Shown piece after piece: positions 28,338 through 37,078 of a DNA stretch of 64,000 bases. How positions within the stretch are numbered: position 1 is the first letter of the stretch; each line of letters begins with the position of its first letter. The stretch is from Nitrosospira sp. Nsp2 (lineage in GTDB: Bacteria > Pseudomonadota > Gammaproteobacteria > Burkholderiales > Nitrosomonadaceae): assembly GCF_003050965.1 (NCBI RefSeq), contig NZ_QAOU01000001.1:434001-498000 (forward strand), given 5' to 3'. Below the pieces are notes generated by a model that was not told where the DNA came from, searched no databases, and saw only the letters and a list, made by a program, of their open reading frames with translations. Both the position numbers and the translations under genes were made by a program.

Positions 28338-29858
28338 ATGTGTGGAATACTGGGTCTTGTCGCACAAACGCCCGTCAACCAGTTGCTATACGACGGGTTG
28401 CTGGTGCTTCAGCATCGCGGGCAGGATGCGGCCGGGATCGTGACCGCGCAAGGCAATACTTTTCATATGCACAAGGGCAACGGACTGGTCCGGGATGTGT
28501 TCCGTACCCGCAATATGCGCGCGCTACTTGGCAACATCGGGATTGGGCATGTGAGGTATCCCACGGCCGGTTCCTCTGAATCACCAGCCGAGGCGCAACC
28601 ATTTTATGTCAATTCGCCGTTTGGCATCGTGCTTGGGCATAACGGCAATCTCACCAACGCGGCCCAGCTCAACCAGGAGTTGTTCCGGGAGGACCTGCGT
28701 CACGTCAATACCAATTCGGACTCGGAAGTGTTGCTGAACGTTCTGGCTCATGAATTGCAAACGAGCACGAAGAATCACCAGCTCGACCCTGCGGCCATTT
28801 TTGACGCGGTGGCCGGCGTTCATCGTCGATGCCGGGGTGCCTACGCGGTAGTAGCGATGATTGCGGGATACGGATTGCTGGCTTTTCGCGACCCCTATGG
28901 CATCCGCCCATTGGTATTTGGTGGCGCCGAGACGGAGCACGGACTGGAGTACCTTGTGGCGTCTGAAAGCGTAGCGCTCGATACCCTGGGGTTCAAGCTG
29001 ATCCGCGACGTTGCGCCGGGTGAAGCAATATTTATCGACGAGCGCGGCAATTTTTATAATAAACAGTGCGCCGTCAACCCCGTGCACTATCCATGCATTT
29101 TCGAGTATGTCTATATGGCGCGTCCTGATTCGGTAATGGATGGCATATCGGTCTATGAAACGCGGCTTAACATGGGGGAGAGCCTGGCGGACAAGATTAC
29201 CTCGACCATGCGACACCTGGATATCGATGTAGTCATCCCCGTTCCGGATTCCAGCCGCCCCAGCGCCTTGCAGCTGGCAAACCGCCTGGGAGTCAGTTTC
29301 CGCGAAGGGTTCGTCAAGAACCGATATATCGGCCGTACCTTCATCATGCCGGGACAACAGTTGCGGCGGAAATCGGTTCGCCAGAAACTTAACGCCATGA
29401 GCGTGGAATTTCGCGGAAAGAACGTGTTGCTGGTGGACGACTCCATCGTGCGGGGCACCACGAGTCGCGAAATTGTGCAGATGGCGCAGGAAGCAGGCGC
29501 CAATAAGGTATATTTTGCTTCTGCCGCGCCCCCGGTGAGGTTCCCCAACGTTTACGGGATCGACATGCCCACACGTCATGAGCTGATCGCCGCCGGCCGG
29601 GATGAAGACGAAATCCGCCGCGAAATAGGCGCTGATTTCCTTGTTTATCAGAAACTCGATGCACTCATAAAAGACGTGTCTCGGCTTAACCCATCCATCC
29701 AGAATTTCGAGACGTCGTGTTTCGATGGGCACTACATTACCGGGGATGTCACACCCGAGTATCTGGCCTTTCTGGAAGCCCAGCGGACAGGCGGGGAATT
29801 ATTGTCGCGAACCGGATCCAGTACGCAACTGGATTTGAATCTGGCTTCAGCAGAGTAG
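28338..29858 (+). CDS. purF: Amidophosphoribosyltransferase
   Basis: PurF makes 5-phosphoribosylamine from PRPP and glutamine, the first step of purine synthesis. The 506-aa protein starts [10 protein letters not shown]; Cys-2 is the N-terminal nucleophile of the glutaminase domain after Met removal. The PRPP loop is [17 protein letters not shown] near residue 365. No extended propeptide is present, as in the E. coli-type enzyme. The downstream 160 bases hold the metZ leader. Confidence 0.97.
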   Translation: MCGILGLVAQTPVNQLLYDGLLVLQHRGQDAAGIVTAQGNTFHMHKGNGLVRDVFRTRNMRALLGNIGIGHVRYPTAGSSESPAEAQPFYVNSPFGIVLGHNGNLTNAAQLNQELFREDLRHVNTNSDSEVLLNVLAHELQTSTKNHQLDPAAIFDAVAGVHRRCRGAYAVVAMIAGYGLLAFRDPYGIRPLVFGGAETEHGLEYLVASESVALDTLGFKLIRDVAPGEAIFIDERGNFYNKQCAVNPVHYPCIFEYVYMARPDSVMDGISVYETRLNMGESLADKITSTMRHLDIDVVIPVPDSSRPSALQLANRLGVSFREGFVKNRYIGRTFIMPGQQLRRKSVRQKLNAMSVEFRGKNVLLVDDSIVRGTTSREIVQMAQEAGANKVYFASAAPPVRFPNVYGIDMPTRHELIAAGRDEDEIRREIGADFLVYQKLDALIKDVSRLNPSIQNFETSCFDGHYITGDVTPEYLAFLEAQRTGGELLSRTGSSTQLDLNLASAE

Positions 29859-29872
29859 GAAAATAATGGAGA

Positions 29873-29901
29873 TTGACAAACTCAGCTACCGAGCGTAGCG
29901 T
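29873..29901 (+). promoter_or_regulatory. Candidate sigma-70 promoter for metZ
   Basis: TTGACA (29873-29878) is followed after 17 bases by TAGCGT (29896-29901). The -35 is perfect and the -10 weak. Predicted start of transcription falls near 29908, directly before the SAM-II aptamer, which fits. It lies just after the purF stop codon. Confidence 0.45.
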
Positions 29902-29907
29902 AACAGT

Positions 29908-29963
29908 TGTGCGCCGATTTGATATTCAGCTTGCGGGCGCGTTATAAATTCGGCTAAAGCGGG
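29908..29963 (+). promoter_or_regulatory. SAM-II riboswitch aptamer upstream of metZ
   Basis: The segment follows the SAM-II pattern: P1 arms GCGCC (29911-29915) and GGCGC (29936-29940), a loop starting GATTTGAT, then TATAAAT and the conserved 3' block CGGCTAAAGCGGG (29951-29963), which closes the pseudoknot. SAM-II binds S-adenosylmethionine and represses methionine-synthesis genes; in alphaproteobacteria it is typically found before metA, metX or metZ. Here it lies 56 bases before metZ. Its last bases, CGGG (29960-29963), can instead pair with CCCG (29968-29971), which is also the 5' arm of the terminator. That gives a simple on/off switch: no SAM, anti-terminator; SAM bound, terminator. 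Confidence 0.82.
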
Positions 29964-29998
29964 AAAACCCGTCTTAGCGTGCGCTGAACGGGTTTTTT
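29964..29998 (+). terminator. Rho-independent terminator, expression platform of the SAM-II riboswitch
   Basis: AAAACCCGT (29964-29972) pairs with ACGGGTTTT (29988-29996), followed by further Ts. The loop contains a small inner stem (AGCG/CGCT). It lies between aptamer and the metZ ribosome-binding site, so premature termination would block metZ. It may also end the purF transcript. Confidence 0.85.
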
Positions 29999-30018
29999 AT
30001 TTGGAGGAGATTTTTTGC

Positions 30019-31197
30019 ATGTCTGACGATTTGGAGCTGCAAACACTGGCGTTGCATACCGGTGTTCACCGCAGCCAATTCAATGAGCACTCGGAGGCGC
30101 TGTTTCTAACCTCAAGTTTTGTATTCGAAAGCGCCGCGCAAGCGGCCGCGCGCTTCTCCGGCGCGGAGCCGGGAAACATCTACTCGCGCTTTACCAATCC
30201 TACCGTTACGGCGTTCGAAGAGCGGCTCGCCGCCCTTGAGGGTGCCGAAGCCTGTGTCGCGACTTCTTCCGGCATGTCCGCGATTCTATCCTGCGTGATG
30301 GGCCTGCTATCGGCGGGCGATCACATCGTCGCGTCGCGCAGCCTGTTTGGCTCCACGGTAAATCTGTTCAGTAATATTCTCACGCGTTTCAATATCGAGA
30401 CCACGTTTGTTTCTGCTACCGACGTTGCGGCATGGGAGGCGGCGGTAAAGCCTGCCACAAAACTGCTGTTTGTGGAGACCCCATCAAACCCGCTTACTGA
30501 GATCTCCGATATCGCCGCGCTCTCGTCCGTGGCGAGGAAAGCCGGGGCGTTGCTCGCGGTCGATAACTGCTTCTGTTCTCCCGCGCTGCAACGGCCGTTG
30601 GGACTCGGTGCCGACCTCGTGATTCACTCGGCGACCAAATACCTGGAGGGGCAGGGCAGAGTCCTGGGCGGGGCAGTGCTGGGCAAGCGCGACCTGGTCA
30701 TGGGTGGGGTGTTCAGCTTCCTGCGCACCGCCGGTCCGAGCTTAAGTCCGTTTAATGCCTGGGTTATTCTGAAGGGAATGGAAACACTTAAATTAAGGAT
30801 GGATGCGCACTCGGCAAATGCATTGGAAGTTGCCCGCTGGCTGGAAGCGCGACCCGGAGTCGCGCGAGTACATTACCCTGGCTTGCCGTCCCATCCGCAA
30901 CATGAACTCGCCAAGCGTCAACAGAAGACCGGCGGCGGAATCGTTTCATTTGAGTTGAAAAATGGCAAAGAAGCGGCATGGCGGGTGGTCGACTCCGTAC
31001 GCATGATTTCAATTACCGCCAACTTGGGCGACACAAAAAGCACATTGACTCATCCTGCCAGCACCACGCACGCTCGCATTAGCCAGGAGAGCCGGGATGC
31101 TGCGGGAATTACCGATGGGTTGCTGCGAATTGCGGTTGGATTGGAAGCCCCGAAGGATATCCAGGACGATTTAGCCAGGGGACTGAGTGTGGTCTGA
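30019..31197 (+). CDS. metZ: O-succinylhomoserine sulfhydrylase
   Basis: MetZ makes homocysteine directly from O-succinylhomoserine and sulfide with PLP, bypassing cystathionine. The 392-aa protein starts at ATG 30019 with a GGAGGAG site 9 bases upstream. The PLP lysine lies in IHSATKYLEGQGRVLGG near residue 205. NIYSRFTNPTV and ATSSGMSAIL are typical of the Cys/Met-metabolism PLP family, MetZ branch. cvpA-purF-metZ order is conserved in many proteobacteria. Expression is probably controlled by SAM through the upstream riboswitch. Confidence 0.93.
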   Translation: MSDDLELQTLALHTGVHRSQFNEHSEALFLTSSFVFESAAQAAARFSGAEPGNIYSRFTNPTVTAFEERLAALEGAEACVATSSGMSAILSCVMGLLSAGDHIVASRSLFGSTVNLFSNILTRFNIETTFVSATDVAAWEAAVKPATKLLFVETPSNPLTEISDIAALSSVARKAGALLAVDNCFCSPALQRPLGLGADLVIHSATKYLEGQGRVLGGAVLGKRDLVMGGVFSFLRTAGPSLSPFNAWVILKGMETLKLRMDAHSANALEVARWLEARPGVARVHYPGLPSHPQHELAKRQQKTGGGIVSFELKNGKEAAWRVVDSVRMISITANLGDTKSTLTHPASTTHARISQESRDAAGITDGLLRIAVGLEAPKDIQDDLARGLSVV

Positions 31198-31758
31198 AGC
31201 AGGTATTCAGGCCGCCATAGACTCAGTTGGTTGATGTCCATAACGGCAACAGTAGCGCCGGAATATCACCAGCACGACTCCTCCCGATCCCAAAATCATC
31301 TGGGATTCACGCCGTCCGATCTTCGAGGCGCGCCTCAAGCGCTTGATTCACAAGCCGTGCGGGCGCATTCAAACATCTGCTCCAGCTTCTCGCCCACTTC
31401 CCCGATCCCCTGCAGATGGATGAGCGTGGGCGGAAAAACGCGTGTATCTCGCAGTGCCCGAGTCAGACTGATGCTTTTCGCACCCGTTTTATGGGATTGC
31501 TCGGATTCAGACAGCTCAAACTGAGTGTGCGTGGCCGAGCATGAGCGAATGAGCTACTCCTCAATTTGCGGCGTCGCGGCGCAGCATTTCCTCTAGACAA
31601 AAAACCTCATCGTTTTCCCCCACTAGCACAGCCGTTCATTTGAGACATTGCCAGCTACATGATAGCCAGGTATGTGCTTGTCGGATTCGTTTACACCTCC
31701 GTAGTACCTCCTCAGGGGATAAACCTAAAATACTATTCAAAACAATGTACTTATAACA
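31198..31758. other. Intergenic region between metZ and the PEP-CTERM gene
   Basis: No complete gene is seen. The part 31335-31553 keeps a protein-like minus-strand frame described separately. The rest, up to the sigma-54 element at 31759, should hold upstream activator-binding sites for that promoter, but I cannot define them. Confidence 0.45.
31335..31553 (-). pseudogene. Possible 3' remnant of an unknown gene
   Basis: A 73-codon minus-strand frame between a TAG and a TGA (31335-31337) has no usable start codon. The C-terminal part reads like real protein (SLTRALRDTRVFPPTLIHL, then QGIGEVGEKLEQMFECAR). I do not recognise the family. It could be a decayed gene end left behind by a deletion, or chance. 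Confidence 0.3.
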
Positions 31759-31774
31759 TGGCATGTAAATTGCT
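31759..31774 (+). promoter_or_regulatory. Sigma-54 (RpoN) promoter of the PEP-CTERM gene
   Basis: TGGCATGTAAATTGCT matches the -24/-12 consensus TGGCAC-N5-TTGCW at every position except one, with correct spacing. Transcription would start near 31786, leaving a 42-base leader before ATG 31828. In exosortase-containing bacteria, PEP-CTERM genes are known to be linked to the PrsK/PrsR two-component system and sigma-54, so the site fits its gene. Confidence 0.82.
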
Positions 31775-31827
31775 ACATGCTTGTCAGAAGTTGGACACCT
31801 TTAAGAATAACGAAGAGAACAATAAAA

Positions 31828-32607
31828 ATGAAAACAAAATACACTGCATTATCTATCGCGGTTGCTGGGTTGTTTGCGGCGACTCAGGCTGGGGCGGTTC
31901 CTGTTCTACAAATAGGCGCGCCTGGAGGATTTGGCGAGGGAACGTATGCTGACTACCAAGGTAGTAGCACAAGCCCCACTGAGAGCAACACCGCCATCAC
32001 TTCAGGCGGCATCTTATATGTGGGAGGAGTCTACCAGAACAATAACGTGCTCTCTCTGGGGGGCCAGTTTGGAAGCGGTAGTAACTGGTCGAGCTTCGGC
32101 TTGCCTACCGTTTTCAATACCCATGATGCGGTATTGCTTGTGTCTGTGCCGCAAGGCACGCTGGCCACGGCGCTGGCATCTCTCACCGTTGGCGGTAATT
32201 TTGCATTCTATTCGGATGCAAATAACAGTTTTTTTCCGAATAATCATGATCCGGTAAAAGCCGCTGTCTCCGATTTCCTTTTCTTTGATATCGGGGATTT
32301 TGCGAAGATTGCGGGAGCGGTGCCCGATTTCACTACAGAAACCGGAGGAGCTGCCGGTCAGATTAAAACCCTGAACGTGGCTGGATTTGGCTCACTTCCC
32401 TGGGCGCATTTCGATGCGATGGCACTTGAGACGAGGACTCAAGGGCAAACCAGGATAAGCACTACGCTTGAAAACGATCCCGGGTCGCATGACGTGACCT
32501 GGAAAGGTGACGGTCCTCCGCCGCAAGAAATTCCGGAACCTGCTACGCTTGCGCTTCTCGGCCTGGGGCTGTTGGGCTTAGGCGTTGCGCGCAGACAAAA
32601 AAAATAA
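31828..32607 (+). CDS. PEP-CTERM sorting-domain protein
   Basis: The 259-aa secreted protein starts with an N-terminal signal peptide (MKTKYTALSIAVAGLFAATQ, cleaved near AGA). At the end it has a PEP-CTERM tripartite signal: IPEPAT, a hydrophobic helix rich in Leu and Gly, and the basic tail RRQKK. Such proteins are processed by exosortase (EpsH/XrtA) and are linked to exopolysaccharide and floc formation. The middle is Gly-, Ser-, Asn- and Thr-rich with no domain I can name. I chose ATG 31828 since it opens the signal peptide. No exosortase gene lies in this window. Confidence 0.9.
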   Translation: MKTKYTALSIAVAGLFAATQAGAVPVLQIGAPGGFGEGTYADYQGSSTSPTESNTAITSGGILYVGGVYQNNNVLSLGGQFGSGSNWSSFGLPTVFNTHDAVLLVSVPQGTLATALASLTVGGNFAFYSDANNSFFPNNHDPVKAAVSDFLFFDIGDFAKIAGAVPDFTTETGGAAGQIKTLNVAGFGSLPWAHFDAMALETRTQGQTRISTTLENDPGSHDVTWKGDGPPPQEIPEPATLALLGLGLLGLGVARRQKK

Positions 32608-32625
32608 CAGAGATGTTTTTAGAAT

Positions 32626-32652
32626 AAAAACCCGCTTCGGCGGGTTTTTTTT
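32626..32652 (+). terminator. Rho-independent terminator after the PEP-CTERM gene
   Basis: AAAAACCCGC (32626-32635), loop TTCG, GCGGG (32640-32644) and then eight Ts. This is a strong GC stem with a UUCG tetraloop. Confidence 0.93.
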
Positions 32653-32775
32653 GGTTACTGCAAACCCATGAGTGCGGTAGGCGCAACCTGCAAAGGGCAA
32701 ATCGTTATTTGTAATACCTTAAAGTCGAAATAATTTTTACCGTTAATACTTTCAGCAAATTCATATTCGTATCTG

Positions 32776-32862
32776 TAAAAGGGCATACCCCGTGAAAACG
32801 GGGGACGCAAAGTCATCGGTCTACGAGGCGAAGCCTTAGGACGGCAGGACTGCCAGGTAACG
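32776..32862 (+). promoter_or_regulatory. Cyclic-di-GMP-I (GEMM-I) riboswitch
   Basis: The aptamer is recognisable by a first stem CCCCGT/ACGGGG capped by GAAA (32788-32803), directly followed by the highly conserved GGACGCAAAG (32803-32812). A second arm follows with CGGTCTACGAGGCGAAGCCT (the tetraloop-receptor region), then GACGGCAGGACTGCC. It lies about 130 bases before the subtilisin-like protease. Two small hairpins follow: CGGTTAA/TTAACCG (32874-32891) and ATCGGC-GAAA-GTCGAT (32917-32932), neither with a U-run, so control may be at translation. Whether it prefers c-di-GMP or the related cGAMP cannot be told with confidence. Confidence 0.88.
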
Positions 32863-32992
32863 CCATTATCTACCGGTTAATGAGTTAACCGCGTATCGGC
32901 AAACACTCGCTTCAAGATCGGCGAAAGTCGATTGTGAGTTTATGTCTCAGGCCATGCCAGGCAGTTCATCTCCATTGGGGAGAGGAACTGAA

Positions 32993-34873
32993 ATGCGCAC
33001 TAACGAGTTTTTATCTATACGTGTAACGGGTGGGGTGCCGTCAGGCGCAGCGTGGATAAACAATTGCCACTTGCAGCGTGTCCAGCGCGATCATTCTCGT
33101 GTGGCGGAACGTCTATTGGCGGTCCTGATAGGATTAGCTACGTTCAACGCCAGTGGCGCGCCGCCAGAAAGCAATGTGCCGGGTGGCAATAGTAGCGGAG
33201 CATGGGCTAACGGCCGGGTTCTGGTGATGCCGCGTGCTGGACTGACGGAGAAGGAGCTTGGGAAGATATTGAGCGAGCACGGCGGCAAGGGCAGAAAAAT
33301 CGGCCAGAGCGATTTATATATCGTGGATCTACCGGCGAATGCATCGGAAAAGGCGGTGGCTGCGAGATTGGCTCATCACCCGGCATTCAAGTTTGCTGAG
33401 ATCGACGAGATGGTTCTGCCCGATCTCATACCCAATGATCCCTACTATGGCAGCGCATGGCATTTGTCTAAGATTGGCGCATCGACAGCCTGGGACAAAT
33501 CACAAGGGGCCGGTGTGACCGTTGCCATTCTTGATTCGGGCGTGGATAGCGCACATCCCGATCTTGGGACCAAGTTGGTACCGGGCTGGAATTTCTATGA
33601 CAACAACTCCAACACGTCCGATGTATACGGTCACGGAACGAAGGTTGCAGGCGCGGCTGCGGCTGCGAGCAACAACAGTATTGGAATCGCCTCGGTGGCC
33701 GGGCAGTCCAGGATCATGCCCGTTCGCGTTAGCAATCTCAGCGGGGGAGGCTATTGGAGCACGATAACACAGGGACTGGTCCACGCTGCAGACAATGGAG
33801 CTCGTGTTGCGAATGTCAGCTTTCTCGGCGTTACCAGCAGCTTAACGGTTCAAAACGCTGCCCAATACTTGAAAAATAAGGGGGGGTTGGTGATTGTCAG
33901 TGGCGGAAATACGGGTACTCAACAAAATTATGTTTCGACTACGACGATGATTCCAGTATCCGCCACGGATGGCAATGATGTCAGGGCCAGTTGGTCGAGC
34001 TACGGCGCTTATATCGCGCTGGCGGCTCCGGGTGCAGGGATCTGGAGCACCACCCTTGGGGGAGGCTATGGCGCAGTATCGGGAACCTCATTCTCAAGTC
34101 CTATAACCGCCGGGGTGGTCGCCCTCATGATGTCCGCCGCTCCATCATTGCTGAATACGAAGATCGAAAGCCTGCTGTTTTCCACCGCTGTTGACCTGGG
34201 CGCTGCGGGCCGCGACCCCTACTATGGCTATGGACGGGTGGACGCCGCGAGGGCGGTGCAGGCAGCCGTTGCAACCGTTCCGGTGCCCGATACGCAGGTG
34301 CCTTCGGTGGCAATTTCATCGCCAAGTAATGGCGCGACGGTGGCAGGACTGGTTCCTGTAAACGTCAATGCCGCCGATAATATCGGGGTCACTCGCGTTG
34401 AGCTGAAAATCAATAGCACTACGGTAGCCATCGACAGTACGGCTCCGTTTGCATTCAGCTGGGATTCGCACGGTGTGCCCAACGGCTTGGTCAATCTCGT
34501 AGCATATGCGGTCGATGCCGCGGGCAACTCCAAAGCTTCAACGGCGATAACGGTAATGGTAGGGAACGGAACGGCCACCATTCCCAAGGATACGACAGCG
34601 CCGACGGTCAAAATCGTCAATCCGGTGGTGGGACCTGTTTCAGGCAACAATGTGGCGATCAGCGTGAATGCGACGGATAATAGCGGGCCCATGGGCATTA
34701 CTCATACGCTCTATATCAATGGCGTACAAAAGGCAAGCGGAACCGGAAGCACGTTGGGCTACAACTGGTTTATCGGTAATGTCGGGGCCGGAGCACACCT
34801 GATCCAGGCGATGGTCAGAGATGCAGCTGGAAATGCTTCGTCCTCTTCCGTTTACGTTATGGTGGTGAAATAG
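32993..34873 (+). CDS. Secreted S8 (subtilisin-like) serine protease
   Basis: This 626-aa protein is read from ATG 32993, preferred because of the GGGGAGAGGA ribosome-binding site; a start at 32942 would add 17 residues. A hydrophobic export segment lies near residues 38-55. A possible inhibitor-like propeptide follows (GRVLVMPRAGLTEKELGK), then the S8 catalytic domain: Asp-181 (AILDSGVD), His-214 (YGHGTKVAG), oxyanion Asn-306 (SGGN) and Ser-366 (SGTSFSSPIT). Two Ig-like repeats follow (each with SPS or PVVG, then AADN/ATDN and DAAGN), ending in VYVMVVK. There is no sorting signal. It is predicted to be secreted and under c-di-GMP control. Confidence 0.93.
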   Translation: MRTNEFLSIRVTGGVPSGAAWINNCHLQRVQRDHSRVAERLLAVLIGLATFNASGAPPESNVPGGNSSGAWANGRVLVMPRAGLTEKELGKILSEHGGKGRKIGQSDLYIVDLPANASEKAVAARLAHHPAFKFAEIDEMVLPDLIPNDPYYGSAWHLSKIGASTAWDKSQGAGVTVAILDSGVDSAHPDLGTKLVPGWNFYDNNSNTSDVYGHGTKVAGAAAAASNNSIGIASVAGQSRIMPVRVSNLSGGGYWSTITQGLVHAADNGARVANVSFLGVTSSLTVQNAAQYLKNKGGLVIVSGGNTGTQQNYVSTTTMIPVSATDGNDVRASWSSYGAYIALAAPGAGIWSTTLGGGYGAVSGTSFSSPITAGVVALMMSAAPSLLNTKIESLLFSTAVDLGAAGRDPYYGYGRVDAARAVQAAVATVPVPDTQVPSVAISSPSNGATVAGLVPVNVNAADNIGVTRVELKINSTTVAIDSTAPFAFSWDSHGVPNGLVNLVAYAVDAAGNSKASTAITVMVGNGTATIPKDTTAPTVKIVNPVVGPVSGNNVAISVNATDNSGPMGITHTLYINGVQKASGTGSTLGYNWFIGNVGAGAHLIQAMVRDAAGNASSSSVYVMVVK

Positions 34874-34925
34874 GAAATCGGATTAGGAACAAAAGAATCG
34901 AATAGCAGCGCTTAACTTCCAGGCA

Positions 34926-34970
34926 GGGCCAAGTACGACCAGCACGCACTTGGCCCGGTTCTCATTTTTT
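34926..34970 (+). terminator. Probable terminator after the protease gene
   Basis: GGGCCAAGT (34926-34934) pairs with ACTTGGCCC (34948-34956), with a 13-base loop. A run of Ts begins 8 bases after the stem (34965-34970), which is later than ideal. Confidence 0.6.
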
Positions 34971-35012
34971 GGTCAGTGCAGAAACCCATCACGGGTATAA
35001 GACCTTTCGAGG

Positions 35013-35834
35013 TTAAGTTCCGCGCCGCGCGGCTTCATAGAGCGGCATGACAACCGGTAATAGCGACTCGACCTGCTGAACCCTGGTTGAGTCTGCCGGG
35101 TGGCTGCTCAGAAATTCGGGCATTTGTCCGCCCTCCTTCGCATTCATCATTTTCTGCCATAGCGTGATACCCGCGCGTGGGTTGTATCCGGCGCGGGCGC
35201 TCAGCTCCAGACCGATACGATCAGCTTCTGCCTCATCGCTGCGGCTGAAATGGGTGGCGAGCAACGCTTGATAGCCGACAGCAGCGAGAGTGGCCGTATT
35301 CTGGCTGATGCCGAACGCAGCGGTTCCCAACCCGAGCGCGGTCTGCGCGGCGATTGCCTGCGATACCTGCTCGCGCGAGTGTTCGCGCAAGGCATGGGCA
35401 ATTTCATGCCCCATCACTACGGCAATTTCCTCGTCGGTGAGTTTAAGCCTGTTGATCAGGCCGGAATAGAACATGATCTTGCCGCCGGGCATGCAAAACG
35501 CATTGAGTTCATCGCTATCGATTACATTCACTTCCCATTTCCAGCCGGGCGCGTCCTTGCGAAATACCGCCGTTTGAGGTTCGATGCGGCGGGCGATAGC
35601 CTGTACGCGTTGCAACAGCTTCTCATCCTTGTTCAATGCGCCTTTTTGTGACGCTTCTGACTTGAGCTTGGTATACCCGAGGGATGCAGTCTGCTCCAGT
35701 TGCTCGGACGATATAAGAAGCAATTGAGAACGGTTTGCGCCGACTGCGCCGCCGCTGGTGGTGGTGGCGCATCCGGCGAGCGCAAGTAGCCAGATACTGA
35801 TCGATACCGATGCAACAACCCGGAAAGCAGACAT
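35013..35834 (-). CDS. M48-family metalloprotease lipoprotein
   Basis: The 273-aa protein has a lipoprotein signal (LALAGC, Cys-22) and the zinc motif GHEIAHALREHSREQ (His-143, Glu-144, His-147). The third ligand is in DEAEADRIG. This is the LoiP/YcaL or BepA-like group of outer-membrane-quality-control proteases. No TPR domain follows, so it is closer to LoiP than to BepA. It stands alone on the minus strand, facing the S8 gene. Confidence 0.92.
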   Translation of the reverse strand: MSAFRVVASVSISIWLLALAGCATTTSGGAVGANRSQLLLISSEQLEQTASLGYTKLKSEASQKGALNKDEKLLQRVQAIARRIEPQTAVFRKDAPGWKWEVNVIDSDELNAFCMPGGKIMFYSGLINRLKLTDEEIAVVMGHEIAHALREHSREQVSQAIAAQTALGLGTAAFGISQNTATLAAVGYQALLATHFSRSDEAEADRIGLELSARAGYNPRAGITLWQKMMNAKEGGQMPEFLSSHPADSTRVQQVESLLPVVMPLYEAARRGT

Positions 35835-35968
35835 AGTGTTCCCCTTGTGAAATATCTATCGTCGTGACGAGCGCTTTAGCTTTAACTGTTTACAACCAAT
35901 TGAACCGTGGATCAAAAGCGGTTTGACCTTCCCCTGCTGGGAAGAAATCTTGATCGGTGACGATATTG

Positions 35969-36463
35969 CTACTCGATCACTTCCGCTTTCTCGAGCAACA
36001 CATTCTCCACCGGCACGTTCTGATGCCCGGCCCGATTGCCGGTGTTCACCTTCGCGATCTTGTCGACCACGTCCATTCCTTCGATGACTTTACCAAATAC
36101 GCAATAGCCGAATCCCTGAGAGTTCGGTGCACTGTAGTTGAGAAAATTATTGTTCGCGACGTTAATGAAGAACTGCGTGGTGGCGGAGTGGACGTCCGAC
36201 GTGCGCGCCATGGCAACGGTGTACTTGTCATTTTTCAGGCCGTTCGCGGCCTCGTTCTGGATTGGCGCACGGGTTTGCTTCTGTACCATGCCCGGCTCAA
36301 ACCCGCCGCCCTGAATCATGAAACCGTCAATAACGCGATGAAATATCGTGTTGTCATAGTTCCCGCTGTTCACGTAGTCCACGAAATTCTGGACGGTTAG
36401 CGGGGCCTTTTCGCTGTCCAGCTCAAGGGTAATGTCGCCGTAATTGGTGTGCAGTTTTATCAT
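35969..36463 (-). CDS. ppiB: Peptidyl-prolyl cis-trans isomerase, cytoplasmic cyclophilin
   Basis: A 164-aa cyclophilin speeds cis-trans change of Xaa-Pro bonds. It has no signal peptide and starts [35 protein letters not shown] holds the active-site Arg and [12 protein letters not shown] the hydrophobic pocket. It lies 9 bases downstream of the exported paralogue, so both are probably expressed together, giving the cell one isomerase inside and one outside. Confidence 0.95.
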   Translation of the reverse strand: MIKLHTNYGDITLELDSEKAPLTVQNFVDYVNSGNYDNTIFHRVIDGFMIQGGGFEPGMVQKQTRAPIQNEAANGLKNDKYTVAMARTSDVHSATTQFFINVANNNFLNYSAPNSQGFGYCVFGKVIEGMDVVDKIAKVNTGNRAGHQNVPVENVLLEKAEVIE

Positions 36464-36472
36464 GTTTTATAC

Positions 36473-37078
36473 CTATTTCGTGGATGGGTTGGAGGGTTGA
36501 GGAGATCCGTCTGGGATCAGCCTGACTTCTTCTATGATGATATCCGACTTGGGTACGTCGCCCGGGAAGGGTCCGCGTGCCCCGGTCGGCGTTGCCGCGA
36601 TCTTTTCGGCAACGTCCATCCCCTGGACGACTTTGCCGAACGCGGTATAGCCGTAACCCTGCGGGGTGGGCGAGGTATGGTTGAGGAAGGCGTTACTGGA
36701 GACGTTGATGAAAAATTGCGCCGTGGCTGAGTGGGGGTCCGAAGTGCGGGCCATCGCAATGGTCCCGGCATCGTTCCTCAGGCCATTTGCCGCCTCGTTC
36801 TCGACCGGTGTCCGGGTTGGCTTCTGAGAGAGGTTTTTATCGAAGCCGCCGCCTTGAATCATGAAGCCGGGTATGACGCGATGAAATACAGTGTTGCGGT
36901 AGTAGCCATCTTTCACGTAGCGAAGAAAATTATCCACCGTCTTGGGGGCCTTATCGGGATAGAGTTCAACCACGATATTGCCGAGATTGGTCTTTATCTC
37001 AACCTGAGGATTGGCCGCATAGCTGGTGATGCTGAAAGAAAGCGCAAGAGCAAGGGCGAGACGTCCAAAAATATGCAT
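36473..37078 (-). CDS. ppiA: Peptidyl-prolyl cis-trans isomerase, exported cyclophilin
   Basis: The 201-aa protein is a paralogue of the next gene with an added signal peptide (MHIFGRLALALALSFSITSY, cut near AAN). The active-site segment is [15 protein letters not shown], and FFINVSSNAFLN forms the pocket. A C-terminal tail of about 12 residues (Pro/Ser-rich) is extra. It probably folds periplasmic proteins. It begins a two-gene unit with ppiB. Confidence 0.93.
   Translation of the reverse strand: MHIFGRLALALALSFSITSYAANPQVEIKTNLGNIVVELYPDKAPKTVDNFLRYVKDGYYRNTVFHRVIPGFMIQGGGFDKNLSQKPTRTPVENEAANGLRNDAGTIAMARTSDPHSATAQFFINVSSNAFLNHTSPTPQGYGYTAFGKVVQGMDVAEKIAATPTGARGPFPGDVPKSDIIIEEVRLIPDGSPQPSNPSTK

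Noticed and set aside
28581-29732. Minus-strand open frame of 383 codons
   Set aside because: It is fully antisense to purF, which has all family motifs; the open frame is a shadow of GC-rich codon use.
29919-29948. TTGATA-N18-TATAAA as a metZ promoter
   Set aside because: Both hexamers lie inside the SAM-II aptamer and are explained by its conserved bases; an upstream TTGACA fits better.
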